Below are positions 43,564-51,960 of a stretch of DNA of 63,968 bases, piece after piece. The translations under genes were made by a program, and so were the position numbers. The notes below the pieces were generated by a model that was given only the letters and a program-made list of their open reading frames with translations, had not been told where the DNA came from and made no database searches. The stretch comes from Rhodopila globiformis (GTDB taxonomy: Bacteria > Pseudomonadota > Alphaproteobacteria > Acetobacterales > Acetobacteraceae), in the NCBI RefSeq assembly GCF_002937115.1, contig NZ_NHRY01000241.1, positions 1-63,968 on the forward strand, in the 5' to 3' direction. The stretch's first letter is position 1, and every line of letters starts with the position of its first letter.

Positions 43564-43944
43564 TTACAGGGCGCGGCGGCGGATGCCGTGCTTGAGGGAG
43601 ACGGTGTTGAAGTTGAGCAGAAGGCCGACGCGGCAACCACTGAGCCGCAGGTACGTCTGCAGCTGCGCTTCGTGCAGGGGGAGGATCGTTTCGACTGCCT
43701 TGATTTCCAGCAGGACTTCGTTGTCGACGATCAGGTCGGCGCGGTAGCCGCAATCGAGCATGACGCTGTCATAATGCAGGGACAACGCGACCTGGCGGGC
43801 GTACGGGACGTTGTTGTGGTCGAATTCGTACCAGAGGCAGCGTTCGTAGACGCTCTCCAGCAGGCCGGGGCCGAGGTGGGTGTGGACGCGCATGGCGAGG
43901 CCGATGATCTGACCGGTCAGAGCCGGATTGTGGGTCAGGGACAT
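43564..43944 (-). CDS. GxxExxY protein (PDDEXK-like), copy 2
   Basis: 126 aa, ATG at 43944. Same landmark positions as copy 1: G27-L-L-E30-S-V-Y33, D70 (YRADLIVDN), E80 and K82 (LLEIKAVE), LPLHEAQLQTYLRLS and LLLNFNTVSLKHGIRRR. The identical length and register with substantial divergence indicate independent arrivals or an old duplication. An inverted repeat of CACGGAG words begins 76 bp upstream of the start. Confidence 0.85.
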   Translation of the reverse strand: MSLTHNPALTGQIIGLAMRVHTHLGPGLLESVYERCLWYEFDHNNVPYARQVALSLHYDSVMLDCGYRADLIVDNEVLLEIKAVETILPLHEAQLQTYLRLSGCRVGLLLNFNTVSLKHGIRRRAL

Positions 43945-44546
43945 GGGGGTAGCCTGGCGGGGATTGGTTAAGCTTGGGTTAACGGGGCCGTGGAAAGGGC
44001 AGGCGTGGTGGATGGAAATCAAGCGAACACGGAGTTACACGGTGTTTGCACGGAGTTTCGCAGAGTCTTCTGGGGGATAGCGGCCTGATCGGCTCATTGC
44101 CGAGGTCCGGTCATTCAGGCGCTTCGCGCGAAGCGTGCTGTTTCTTGCCTGCCATGAAAATGACAGGTGACGCATGGGCCGCCAAGCGCCAGAGCGGAGG
44201 CGGCAGACCAAGCGGAAATCGCAAGCAGTCACGGCAACAAGCTATGCCGCAATCGGCTGCGCCGGGCTTCGGCAAGCATGGTACGGCATTCGATTCGCCG
44301 GGGCAAAATCACGTGCAGCTGCCTGAAAACATGCTTCATCATGCCCAGTCGCCCGAAAACCTGCTTTGCACAGCTTGGCAGGCCCGGCATGATGACGGTT
44401 CCGCTGGCATCCTCATTGCCAGTTGTCCCGAAGCCGGTGCAGCCAGCAGGTCGACTCTGCGGAACTCCGTGCGAACACCGTGAAACTCCGTGTCCGCTTG
44501 ATTGCCGCCCCATCCACCACCCCGCCGCATCCCCATCACGCACAAA
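43945..44546. other. Gap upstream of GxxExxY copy 2
   Basis: 601 bp with no supported gene. It is almost wholly occupied by the inverted repeat 44020-44500 and its 389-bp spacer, which has ordinary composition and no conserved frame. Confidence 0.5.
44020..44500. repeat. 46-bp inverted repeat (CACGGAG words) upstream of GxxExxY copy 2
   Basis: Left arm 44020-44065 begins CAAGCGAACACGGAGTTACA and ends CACGGAGTTTCGCAGAG. The right arm 44455-44500 is its complement with about four mismatches. CACGGAG occurs twice per arm. The spacer of 389 bp contains no supported gene. Confidence 0.75.
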
Positions 44547-46190
44547 TCAAGCCGCCACGCCCTCCACCGGCGCCAACGCCTCCCGCCCGCGGATCATGTC
44601 CGACGCCTTCTCGGCAATCATCATCGTCGAACTGTAGGTATTCGCCGACGGCATCGACGGCATCACCGACGCATCCACCACCCGCAGCCCCTGCAGCCCG
44701 TGCACTCGCAACTCATCATCCACCACCGCCGTTTTGTCCGTCACCGGACCCATCCGCGCGGTGCCGATCAAATGATACGCTGTAGAACCGTATTGCCGTG
44801 CGTAGTCCAGCCACTCCTCATCCGTCCGCACCGCCGGCCCCGGCAGCACGTCCGCCGCGAAATACGGTTCCAGCGCCTTGGTGTGCAGCAGCCGGCGCGC
44901 CCAGTGCATGCCCTTCACCAGCACCCTCTGGTCCATCGGGTCGGTCAGGTAGTTCGGCTGGATCACCGGATCCTCGAACGGGTTGACCGAGCGGGCACGG
45001 ACATGGCCGACGCTCTCCGGCCGGTGCTGCCACACGCCGCAGGTCATCCCGGGATAGTCGTCCAGCAGCCCGACGAAGCCCGCCTTGTAGCTCGCGGGGC
45101 TGAACACGCCCTGCAGATCCGGCTGCCGCATCGTGTCCTCGGTCTTCCAGAACCAGTGCACGATCGACGGCGCCACCGCCAGGATGCTCGGCCGACCCAG
45201 CATCCAGCGCGCCACCTGCGCCGCCAGCCCCGGGCCGCGCGCCATCTCGTTGATGGTGCGCGCGTTCTTCACTCGTGCGACAATGCGCGTCGAGTAGTGG
45301 TCGCGGAAATTCTCCCCCACCGGCAGATCCGCCACGACCGGCACGCCAAGCTGTTGCAACAGCCAGGCCGGCCCGACGCCGGAGATCTGCAGCAGCTTCG
45401 CGGTATTCACAGTACCCGATGAAACTATCACTTCTTTGCGAGCAAACACCTCCCGCCGCACCGACGGGTCGCGGTCGTGCACATAGCCCACCCCGGTCGC
45501 CTTGGTGCCCTCGAACAAAATCCCGCAGGCGCGGGCCTCGGTCCGCACCGCCAGCCGCCCGGTTTCGCGTGCCGGGTACAGGAACATCCGCGCCGCCGAG
45601 CGCCGGTAGCCGCCCTGGATCGCCCGCTGGAAATAGCCGACGCCCATCTGCTCGTCGCCGCTGTTGTAATCCTGGCAGCGCGGGATCCCCAGTTCCTGAG
45701 CGCCGGTCATGAACGCCTCCATCACCGGGTGGATCCAGTCGTTGTCGGTGATCGGCAGCACGCCGTCGCGGCCGTGGACGCGGTCGTCGCCGCTGCCGAT
45801 GCGCTTCTGGCTGCGCTGGAAGTAGGGCAGCACGTCGACATAGCCCCAGCCGCGGTTGCCGCGCTGCGCCCAACTGTCGAAATCCGCCCGCTGGCCGCGA
45901 TTGTAGACCATGCCGTTGATCGAACTCGACCCGCCCAGGACGCGGCCCTGCGTGGTGGGGATGCGGCGGCCCTTGATGCCCTCGCCGGGTTCCGTCTGGA
46001 ACTGAAACGTATAACCGGGATTGAACAACATCTTAATGAAACCAGCCGGAATGTGAATGTAAGGATGCCGATCGGCCGGGCCGCATTCCAGGACGCAGAC
46101 AGTCACGCCGGGGTCCTCGGTCAGGCGGCGGCACAGCACCGAACCGGCGGCGCCGCTGCCGATGATGACATAATCGAACATATCCGCCAT
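44547..46190 (-). CDS. GMC-family FAD-dependent oxidoreductase (choline/alcohol dehydrogenase-like)
   Basis: 547 aa. FAD site YVIIGSGAAGSVLCRRL with E-tail VLECGPADRHP, GMC signature 1 GRVLGGSSSINGMVYNRGQ, signature 2 SSGTVNTAKLLQISGVGPA, and the C-terminal YHLIGTARMG ... VVDASVMPSMPSANT block with the catalytic His and Asn region. Oxidises alcohols, polyols or choline to aldehydes. BetA and AlkJ are the closest well-known relatives; no betB or betI is adjacent, so choline is not assured. Cytoplasmic or membrane-peripheral; no signal peptide. Confidence 0.9.
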   Translation of the reverse strand: MADMFDYVIIGSGAAGSVLCRRLTEDPGVTVCVLECGPADRHPYIHIPAGFIKMLFNPGYTFQFQTEPGEGIKGRRIPTTQGRVLGGSSSINGMVYNRGQRADFDSWAQRGNRGWGYVDVLPYFQRSQKRIGSGDDRVHGRDGVLPITDNDWIHPVMEAFMTGAQELGIPRCQDYNSGDEQMGVGYFQRAIQGGYRRSAARMFLYPARETGRLAVRTEARACGILFEGTKATGVGYVHDRDPSVRREVFARKEVIVSSGTVNTAKLLQISGVGPAWLLQQLGVPVVADLPVGENFRDHYSTRIVARVKNARTINEMARGPGLAAQVARWMLGRPSILAVAPSIVHWFWKTEDTMRQPDLQGVFSPASYKAGFVGLLDDYPGMTCGVWQHRPESVGHVRARSVNPFEDPVIQPNYLTDPMDQRVLVKGMHWARRLLHTKALEPYFAADVLPGPAVRTDEEWLDYARQYGSTAYHLIGTARMGPVTDKTAVVDDELRVHGLQGLRVVDASVMPSMPSANTYSSTMMIAEKASDMIRGREALAPVEGVAA

Positions 46191-46292
46191 GACTTTCCCC
46201 CTGGCTCCCGTTGGACGCCGGTTGTTTGCTCCGCGGCGTGTTCCATCCTAAGCTGGGGGCTCAGACCAATCCAAGCAGAGCGAGGTTCGCGC

Positions 46293-46709
46293 ATGGAGTA
46301 TGTCTGCGACGCACCGCACAAACGGACCTGGTTCCGCCTCATGACCGAGGGTGAAGCGGTGGCGGAGTCGCTGGAAATGCGGCACGCAGTGGAGAAACAC
46401 TACCGGCGGGAGAGGGAACGCGCCATCGAGGCTTTCCAGCCCAGGACGTCGGTGTTCATCGAGCAGGACATCGGCAAGGAGGACCATATCCGCCGATCCA
46501 TGCCGCTGTTCCTGACGTTGCGTGACGAGGAGGGGAAAGCGCTGGTCACGGCCATGCTGCCGCCGAAGGGCAAGGGCAGCGGCGGCTGCATCATCGTCGG
46601 CCCCGGCAACACCGACCCCTACCCCGAGCACGCCGACGCCATCAAGGCGCTGGCGGACCATTACCGCATCACCCTGGACCGGGTGAGTTGCTACCCCTAT
46701 CGTCGCTGA
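46293..46709 (+). CDS. Hypothetical protein (138 aa)
   Basis: ATG at 46293 with GAGG eight bases upstream. Soluble; the N-terminus is charged (KRTWFRLMTEGEAVAESLEM) and the C-terminal half is beta-rich (LFLTLRDEEGKALVTAMLP, GCIIVGPGNTDPYPEHADAI). No catalytic motif recognised. Runs 23 bp ahead of the cupin gene, so they are probably co-transcribed. Confidence 0.6.
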   Translation: MEYVCDAPHKRTWFRLMTEGEAVAESLEMRHAVEKHYRRERERAIEAFQPRTSVFIEQDIGKEDHIRRSMPLFLTLRDEEGKALVTAMLPPKGKGSGGCIIVGPGNTDPYPEHADAIKALADHYRITLDRVSCYPYRR

Positions 46710-46732
46710 AAACCAGAACGGGAGGACGGGTC

Positions 46733-47254
46733 ATGGCCATCACGCTGGAGCAATTCGCCGCCGATTGTCGCGCCGCGCTGACGCAGGCGCCGGGCACGCC
46801 GGGGCGGGAGAAGGTGCGTGAGCTGGTGGCGCGGGCGCTGGCGGATGCGGATTTCGTCGCGACCTATATTCCGCCCGGCACGCCGGAGCGGCACCTGCTG
46901 TACGAAGACCCCGAACTCGGCTTCGCCATCCTGGCGCACGGCTATGTCGGGGCGAAAGGCAGCGCGCCGCATGACCATGGCCCCTCCTGGGCAATCTACG
47001 GCCAGGCCGCGGGCGAGACGATCATGACCGACTGGGAATGCCTGGCGCGGCCGACCGACAGCGTGCCGGGGAAGGCGGCGTTCGTGCGGGACTATGTGAT
47101 GAAGCCGGGGGATGCGTATCTGTATGACGTCGGCGTGCTGCACTCGCCGGAGCGCAAGGGCGACACGCGGCTGCTGCGGATTGAGGGCCTGAACATGGCG
47201 AAGGTCAGGCGGTTCCCGTACCAGGCGGTGGCGGAGAAGGCGGCGGTGGCGTAG
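46733..47254 (+). CDS. Cupin-fold protein (173 aa)
   Basis: ATG at 46733 with GGAGGA upstream. The cupin metal motif is seen as SAPHDHGPSWAIYGQAAGET (H80, H82, E95) with the second-motif histidine H137 in VGVLHSPER. Similar proteins are annotated as cysteine-dioxygenase-like or simply cupin. A mononuclear iron or manganese enzyme is likely, but the substrate cannot be named. Second gene of a two-gene unit, convergent with the EthD gene. Confidence 0.7.
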   Translation: MAITLEQFAADCRAALTQAPGTPGREKVRELVARALADADFVATYIPPGTPERHLLYEDPELGFAILAHGYVGAKGSAPHDHGPSWAIYGQAAGETIMTDWECLARPTDSVPGKAAFVRDYVMKPGDAYLYDVGVLHSPERKGDTRLLRIEGLNMAKVRRFPYQAVAEKAAVA

Positions 47255-47295
47255 CGGGGCCTGGCGATACCCGTTGCCACTCCGTCGTCGTTCCA

Positions 47296-47637
47296 TCATT
47301 TGTTTTTAGGAATGATCTCCCGCTCCTCGATCACATAGGTCTTGATCCGGCCAATGAACAGTGCGCCGTCATCAGTCAGCGTCTTCATCTCCGGCGTGGC
47401 GGCGGCGTGCCGGAAGCTGTCCAGGTCATCGTACCAGAGTTCCGCGATGCCATCGACCGCCATGTCGGTTTCCGGAATGTCGGGGCGGGTCAGGCTATCG
47501 AGAATATGCGACTGCACGTAGCGGCGGATGCCGGGAACGGCGAGCGCCAGCGGCGCATGGATCTCGTACAAGCGGCGCACGAACGCCTCATGGCTGATGC
47601 CGTCCTTGCGCGTCAGCAGGCTGAGCACTTTGATCAT
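47296..47637 (-). CDS. EthD-domain (dimeric alpha/beta barrel) protein
   Basis: 113 aa. Begins MIKVLSLLTRKDGISHEAFV with RRLYEIHAPLALAVPGIRRY, the EthD pattern, and AVDGIAELWYDDLDSFRHA later. Small dimeric barrels of this family act in degradation of ethers, alkyl compounds or polyketide-like intermediates, usually as accessory proteins. No ethABC homologue is nearby, so the role here is open. Confidence 0.82.
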   Translation of the reverse strand: MIKVLSLLTRKDGISHEAFVRRLYEIHAPLALAVPGIRRYVQSHILDSLTRPDIPETDMAVDGIAELWYDDLDSFRHAAATPEMKTLTDDGALFIGRIKTYVIEEREIIPKNK

Positions 47638-47894
47638 GACGTTTCTCCCGATGTCGTCCGCCCGTCAGTTCAGACCGGATGATCGGCCTCTGCAAGCGGC
47701 CGGGCCCGTCGTCGCAGGGACACTGCCCGCGCCCTGTCCCTGGGTCACTGCGTCGGCGGCAGGCGGCCTGCCGATTCGTCGGACCGCGCCTCCACCCGCG
47801 TCTCGAAATGACCCTGCCGACCGGTCGTACCGTCCCGCCACCGGCGGATGCCCCCGCACCGCCGCGCAGCATGCCGCCATCGCTCACCGGCGTC

Positions 47895-48229
47895 CCGTTG
47901 CATCCGTTGAGCAGCCTCCGGTCATGGGCGACGCCGATGCTCTCGACCACGCCGTCCGCGCCCATGCGGCAGACGACCAAGACGCCCGGGACGGCCGGCG
48001 GTGCCCCGGGTCACCCAGCCGGCGGCACAGGCGAAGCGGGCAAACCCGGACACCGGGGCCCGTGAAACGTCTCGTGACCCGGGAAGCAGGGGAGAAGCCG
48101 CCACAACGGAGGATGCCACCCGCATCAACGATCACAACGGCAAGCTGCTTCGAGGCCCCAGTCACGCGCGCTGTGGGGCAGGATGCGGTCGATATCGTCC
48201 TCGGCTCCGCCCACCAGCCGATAATTCAA
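47895..48229 (-). pseudogene. ParE-family toxin, frameshifted remnant
   Basis: A TTG at 48229 overlaps the antitoxin stop (TTGA) and opens MNYRLVGGAEDDIDRILPHS, a normal ParE start, with ARDWGLEAA following. The frame then stops. The C-terminal half can be followed in other frames: FTGPGVRVCPLRLCRR, and then VVCRMGADGVVESIGVAHD followed by RRLLNG, matching the RVYPLR and VVYR...DGVVEIIGLAHDRMLL segments usual in ParE. At least two frameshifts are needed, and about 335 bp in total is the right length for ParE. The toxin is dead while its antitoxin is intact. Confidence 0.65.
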
Positions 48230-48507
48230 TGCTCGGCAGCCAACCGTGCTCGCAAGCGCGTCATCGCGGCCTGATGCAGAGCTTCGCTGTCTTCAGGAGT
48301 TGCCACTGTCACATAGCGTCCCGCTGCTATATCGGCATCGGCCCGTTCGGCCATCCCGGCGATCTCATCCTCGGCGTCCAGGTGATCGGCATACAGGCGT
48401 AGGGCTTCTACGATATAGTCCGCCTTGGACGCGGCTCGCCCTTCGGCAATTTGCCGATCGATGGCGGACTGGACGTGGTCCGGTAGATGAACCTGCACGA
48501 TCACCAT
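48226..48507 (-). CDS. ParD-family (ribbon-helix-helix) antitoxin
   Basis: 93 aa. ATG at 48507 with GGAGG seven bases upstream. Ribbon-helix-helix start MVIVQVHLPDHVQSAIDRQI with EGRAASKADYIVEALRLYAD, then an acidic toxin-binding tail (EDEIAGMAERADADIAAGRY). Represses its own promoter and would neutralise ParE, whose reading frame immediately downstream is broken. Confidence 0.8.
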   Translation of the reverse strand: MVIVQVHLPDHVQSAIDRQIAEGRAASKADYIVEALRLYADHLDAEDEIAGMAERADADIAAGRYVTVATPEDSEALHQAAMTRLRARLAAEH

Positions 48508-48662
48508 GGTTGCCTCCGGTTGCGGTGGGATAGTCGGCAGCCTCGTTGGCTGGACCGCGTAAGACGATTTACCGGATTTTGCAGCCGAAGTCCCACTATG
48601 GACTACTGATTGCCGGCGTTCGAGCATGATCATGCCATCCAAGGGCATCGTTCGGCAGGGCC

Positions 48663-48791
48663 GTCGATCAGGTCCCTCAGTTCCTGGTTCTGCCGCGGCT
48701 TGCCGGCCGAGGCACTGGCGACGTTCAGGATTTTCCCCCGCAGCGGCAGCACCGCCTGGGTCTCGCGGTTGGGCGCCTGCTTGGCCAGGCC
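48663..48791 (-). pseudogene. Fragment of DNA topoisomerase IV subunit B
   Basis: The minus strand translates as GLAKQAPNRETQAVLPLRGK, then ILNVASASAGKPRQNQELRD and LID. It is an unmistakable piece of the GyrB/ParE TOPRIM region (normally SAKQARNRETQAVLPLRGK, ILNVASASADKLRQNQEL). Only about 43 codons are present, with unrelated sequence on either side. This is the topoisomerase parE, not the toxin of that name. A stray gene fragment of an essential gene; see findings. Confidence 0.75.
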
Positions 48792-48824
48792 GTCATGCGT
48801 GACGGCAGCCACGGGATTGTAAAG

Positions 48825-48890
48825 TGTCAATCGGCATTCAAACGGGACTCCGGATCGACGTTCAACTGGGACCCCTTTCGTTGCTATGTT
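48825..48890. mobile_element. IS21-like insertion-sequence terminus (remnant)
   Basis: TGTCAATCGGCATTCAAACG is followed by GGACTCC, then GGATCGACGTTCAACTGGGA and CCCC. Two spaced copies of a TTCAAnxGGGACyCC motif are typical of the multiple repeated boxes at IS21-family ends, as is the terminal TG. No istA or istB remains. 48891-49076 beyond it holds no supported gene. Confidence 0.45.
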
Positions 48891-49076
48891 GATGGGACCA
48901 TGACAGCAGTCACGCGCCGGGTGGGCATTGCCATGACACTGAGGCGTCGACAGACATCGGACGCATTCAAGGCGGATTGGCATCACGCCGTTACGCCGTA
49001 CAGAACGGGCCAGCGCTACGCCGGTGATCGCCTCAGGCAGGAATTCTCATTTGCCTGGCTCCTGCGCGGCGTCGCG

Positions 49077-51689
49077 TCATTGCAGGATCGCCGCCACCAC
49101 CGGCTCGAAAGCCGCCTGGCCACATTCCGTGCGGATGCGTTGTGCCGCACCGGCACGAAGCTGGTTCCACAAGGTCTCGGACTGATAGAGCGTGACCACC
49201 AGATCCGCGAAGGTTCCAGGGTCCGTCTGGTCGACCGCAAGCATATCCTGCCAGTTCTCCCATCCAAGCTGTTGCCGCAGCAGTTCCGTGGCGACGATGG
49301 GTATCCCCTGGGATGCCGCCTCGTGCAGCTTGTACGGTATCCCGGCGGCAAAGCGTGTCGGGGCGACGAAAACGCGATGCGCGTCATACAGCGGCGTCAT
49401 GTCGGCGACCTCGCCGCGCAGCGTGACGCGGGGATGATCCTGAAACCGGCCGAGATTGACATCAGGCGCCACGAAGCCGGCGATCGTCAGGCGTGTCTCA
49501 TAGCCGAGTTGCTGTTCAACCCGCGGCAGCACCTCGTCGACGAACCAGCACAGCGAATCGAAGTTTGGCGAGTCCATCGTATGCAGTGCACCGACGAACA
49601 GCAGGCCGGCACGACCGCGCCAGTTGCGGGGAGTCAGCGCCAGGCGCCTGACATGACCAAGCACACTGACATCGGACAGGCCGAGCGTCCGGATCCGGGC
49701 AGCCTCTTGCCGGTTCACCGAGACGATGTGCCGGCAAAACGCCGCGTTGCGCAGTTCATCGCGCAGCGACTGGTCCGCGTCGAACCGCTCGGCCGTCCTG
49801 AGCACGTCGCGCTTCTGCGCCTCACGCGTCGCACCCAGCGCTTCCGTGTCCAGCACGATGCGCGGCTGACCCATTGCCTCCATGCCGATCGCCTCCAGCA
49901 TCGGCCGGACCAGGTCCAGGTTGTGCGTCCGCGCGATCCAGATGGTGGTGTAGTAGCCGCGCCGATCCCGCAGGAACGAGTCGAGGTCGGTCAGGCTGCG
50001 GTCGTGCATCACCTCGACGGTGTCGGGAAAATCCCCATAAACCGCGGCCAGGCTGTAGCGGTTGGGATGGATCGGATACACCGTGACATGGTAGCCGAGC
50101 CGCGCCATGGCCCGGACCACGTCGTTCGACCGAACGAAGCCGGAGCCCAGGCGGCGCAGCGGCACCTGGTCCTCGATCAGCAGCACCCGGCCGCGCGTCT
50201 GGCTGGCCGATCGGGCAAACAGCAGAGTGTGACTGTCCGCCGCGTGCCCCGACCGCAGCCAATCGGCGTGCTTGCGGACGAAGGTCTCGTGCGCGGCGTG
50301 GATCCGCTCGTGCGCGGTGCCCTGCGACGTGCCGTATTCCAGGTGGTGCACCACCACCGCCGGGTCATACACGATCCGATGGCCGGCGGCACGGATGCGC
50401 AGGCAGAGGTCGATGTCCTCGTAATAGGCCGGGGCAAAGGCGTCGTCGAACCCCTCCAGCGCGTGCAGCACGGCGGCGCGGACCAGCAGGAACACCGCCG
50501 AGCAGAAATCGACGTCGCGGACGAAGTTGGCCTCGGGCACCTGCGGCGGTTGATCGCGCTGGTAGCCGATGGTCCAGCCGTCGCGCCAGACGATGCCGCC
50601 GGCTTCCTGCAGCAGGCCGTGCGCGCGGATCACCTTCGCCCCCACCGCGCCGATGCCCTCATCCGACCGCAACCGCCGCAGCGCCGCCGCGATAGCGCCG
50701 TCCGCCAGCGCGACGTCGTTGTTGAGGTAGAGCACCGCATCCGCCGTGGCGGCGGCCAGGCCGGCGTTGCACCCGCGGACGAAGCTGACGTTGTCCTGGA
50801 ACCGCAGCACCTGCGCGCCATGCACATAGCGCTGGATGTGCCGGGTCTCGTCGCTGGACCCCGAATCGACCAGGATCAGCTCGATCGGCCCCGGCCAGGC
50901 CGCGCGCAGCGAGGCAAGCGCGTGCAGCGTCAGGGCGACATTGTCGTGCACGACCATGATCACGCTGACGTCGGGCTGGGCGGCGACGGTGAAATCCAGC
51001 GGCGCGCGGGCGAGCGCCAGCAGCGCCGCCTGGGCCTTCGCCCGGAACAGCGCCTTGCCCTGCCCTTCCGAGGGGGGATCGTCGATCGCCTCGGGCTGCG
51101 CCGCGGTGCCGCCGAGGGCGTGAAAGCGCAGGCCGGAGCGGATATCGGCCGTCTTCACCCGGGCGCGGCGGTAGCAGGCGACGGGATCGAGCGACGGAAT
51201 GGGCCGCAGGCCGCGCAGGATGCCGTGCTCCAGGAAATGGCGCAGCAGGCCGCCCTCCGGCGCCGGGTCGTCCAGCTGCGTGCGGTAGAAGTCCCGCGAG
51301 AACAGCCGCCCGGGATCGGCCAGGTCGCGGGAGAGGACATCATGCAGCGCCGCGGCGGTGGGCGGGTCCGGCAACAGGCCGGGATGGTCCCGCTGGATCT
51401 GGCGGATGTCGATCAGCGGATGCGGCGAGCGGGCTTCCGCGGCGCCCCAGCCGATGAAATGCACCAGCGGATCGAACGCGACGGCGGCGATGTCCGGATA
51501 GCGCTGCCAGTAGTACTCGCGGTCGAAATAGAACGAGACCGCCGGGCGGGCGGGAATCGGCAGGCGCATGTAACGGCCGATCGTGTCGGGGTCGGACTTG
51601 CTGCCGCCCAGGCGGCCGAGGCAGAGGGAGTCCTCGACGAAGGGGGAGGCGAACAGGTCGAGGACTTTGGAGGCGGGGAGTTCGGTCAT
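49077..51689 (-). CDS. Large bifunctional glycosyltransferase (GT2 + GT4/GT1-like)
   Basis: 870 aa, start ATG at 51689 (MTELPASKVLDLFASPF) with GGGGAG upstream. Residues 1-230 form an accessory region of the kind found at the front of polysaccharide glycosyltransferases (FYFDREYYWQRYPDIAAVAF, FDPLVHFIGWGAAEARSPH). A GT2 domain at about 240-470 has DVSVIMVVHDNVALTLHALA, VDSGSSDET and YLNNDVALADGA (DxD-like). A GT-B domain at about 500-870 carries LLFVGALHTMDSPNFDSL and APTRFAAGIPYKLHEAASQG. Builds a surface polysaccharide or modifies glycoprotein from nucleotide sugars. Isolated, but in line with the downstream glycan genes. Confidence 0.85.
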   Translation of the reverse strand: MTELPASKVLDLFASPFVEDSLCLGRLGGSKSDPDTIGRYMRLPIPARPAVSFYFDREYYWQRYPDIAAVAFDPLVHFIGWGAAEARSPHPLIDIRQIQRDHPGLLPDPPTAAALHDVLSRDLADPGRLFSRDFYRTQLDDPAPEGGLLRHFLEHGILRGLRPIPSLDPVACYRRARVKTADIRSGLRFHALGGTAAQPEAIDDPPSEGQGKALFRAKAQAALLALARAPLDFTVAAQPDVSVIMVVHDNVALTLHALASLRAAWPGPIELILVDSGSSDETRHIQRYVHGAQVLRFQDNVSFVRGCNAGLAAATADAVLYLNNDVALADGAIAAALRRLRSDEGIGAVGAKVIRAHGLLQEAGGIVWRDGWTIGYQRDQPPQVPEANFVRDVDFCSAVFLLVRAAVLHALEGFDDAFAPAYYEDIDLCLRIRAAGHRIVYDPAVVVHHLEYGTSQGTAHERIHAAHETFVRKHADWLRSGHAADSHTLLFARSASQTRGRVLLIEDQVPLRRLGSGFVRSNDVVRAMARLGYHVTVYPIHPNRYSLAAVYGDFPDTVEVMHDRSLTDLDSFLRDRRGYYTTIWIARTHNLDLVRPMLEAIGMEAMGQPRIVLDTEALGATREAQKRDVLRTAERFDADQSLRDELRNAAFCRHIVSVNRQEAARIRTLGLSDVSVLGHVRRLALTPRNWRGRAGLLFVGALHTMDSPNFDSLCWFVDEVLPRVEQQLGYETRLTIAGFVAPDVNLGRFQDHPRVTLRGEVADMTPLYDAHRVFVAPTRFAAGIPYKLHEAASQGIPIVATELLRQQLGWENWQDMLAVDQTDPGTFADLVVTLYQSETLWNQLRAGAAQRIRTECGQAAFEPVVAAILQ

Positions 51690-51960
51690 GGTGCGGGGTG
51701 CCTGCCCTGGCGGCGGCTGACAAGGGATAGCGGATGGGCGGCCGGATCCGGATGCCAACAGCGAAGTCGATACGTACGTTGATGCGATGGGAAGGAGATT
51801 GACGGCTCCAATGGGATCAAGACCGGCCTTCGGCTAGCGCTGACCGCAATAATATCCTCGTCATAAGCAAGTCAATGCGGTACATGGCCCTGGCTTGGAT
51901 TGACCCAGGCGCTGACCAGAGCAAGCACCTCTGGCTGACCATTCGTGCCAGGAGGAATGC

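Noticed and set aside
47588..47980. Possible SMP-30/gluconolactonase remnant
   Set aside because: DGVVESIGVAHD looked lactonase-like at first, but position, length and the N-terminal half fit a ParE toxin directly after ParD much better.
48795..51782. 995-aa open frame opposite the large glycosyltransferase
   Set aside because: Arg/Gln/Val-rich shadow; the minus-strand protein carries the GT motifs.
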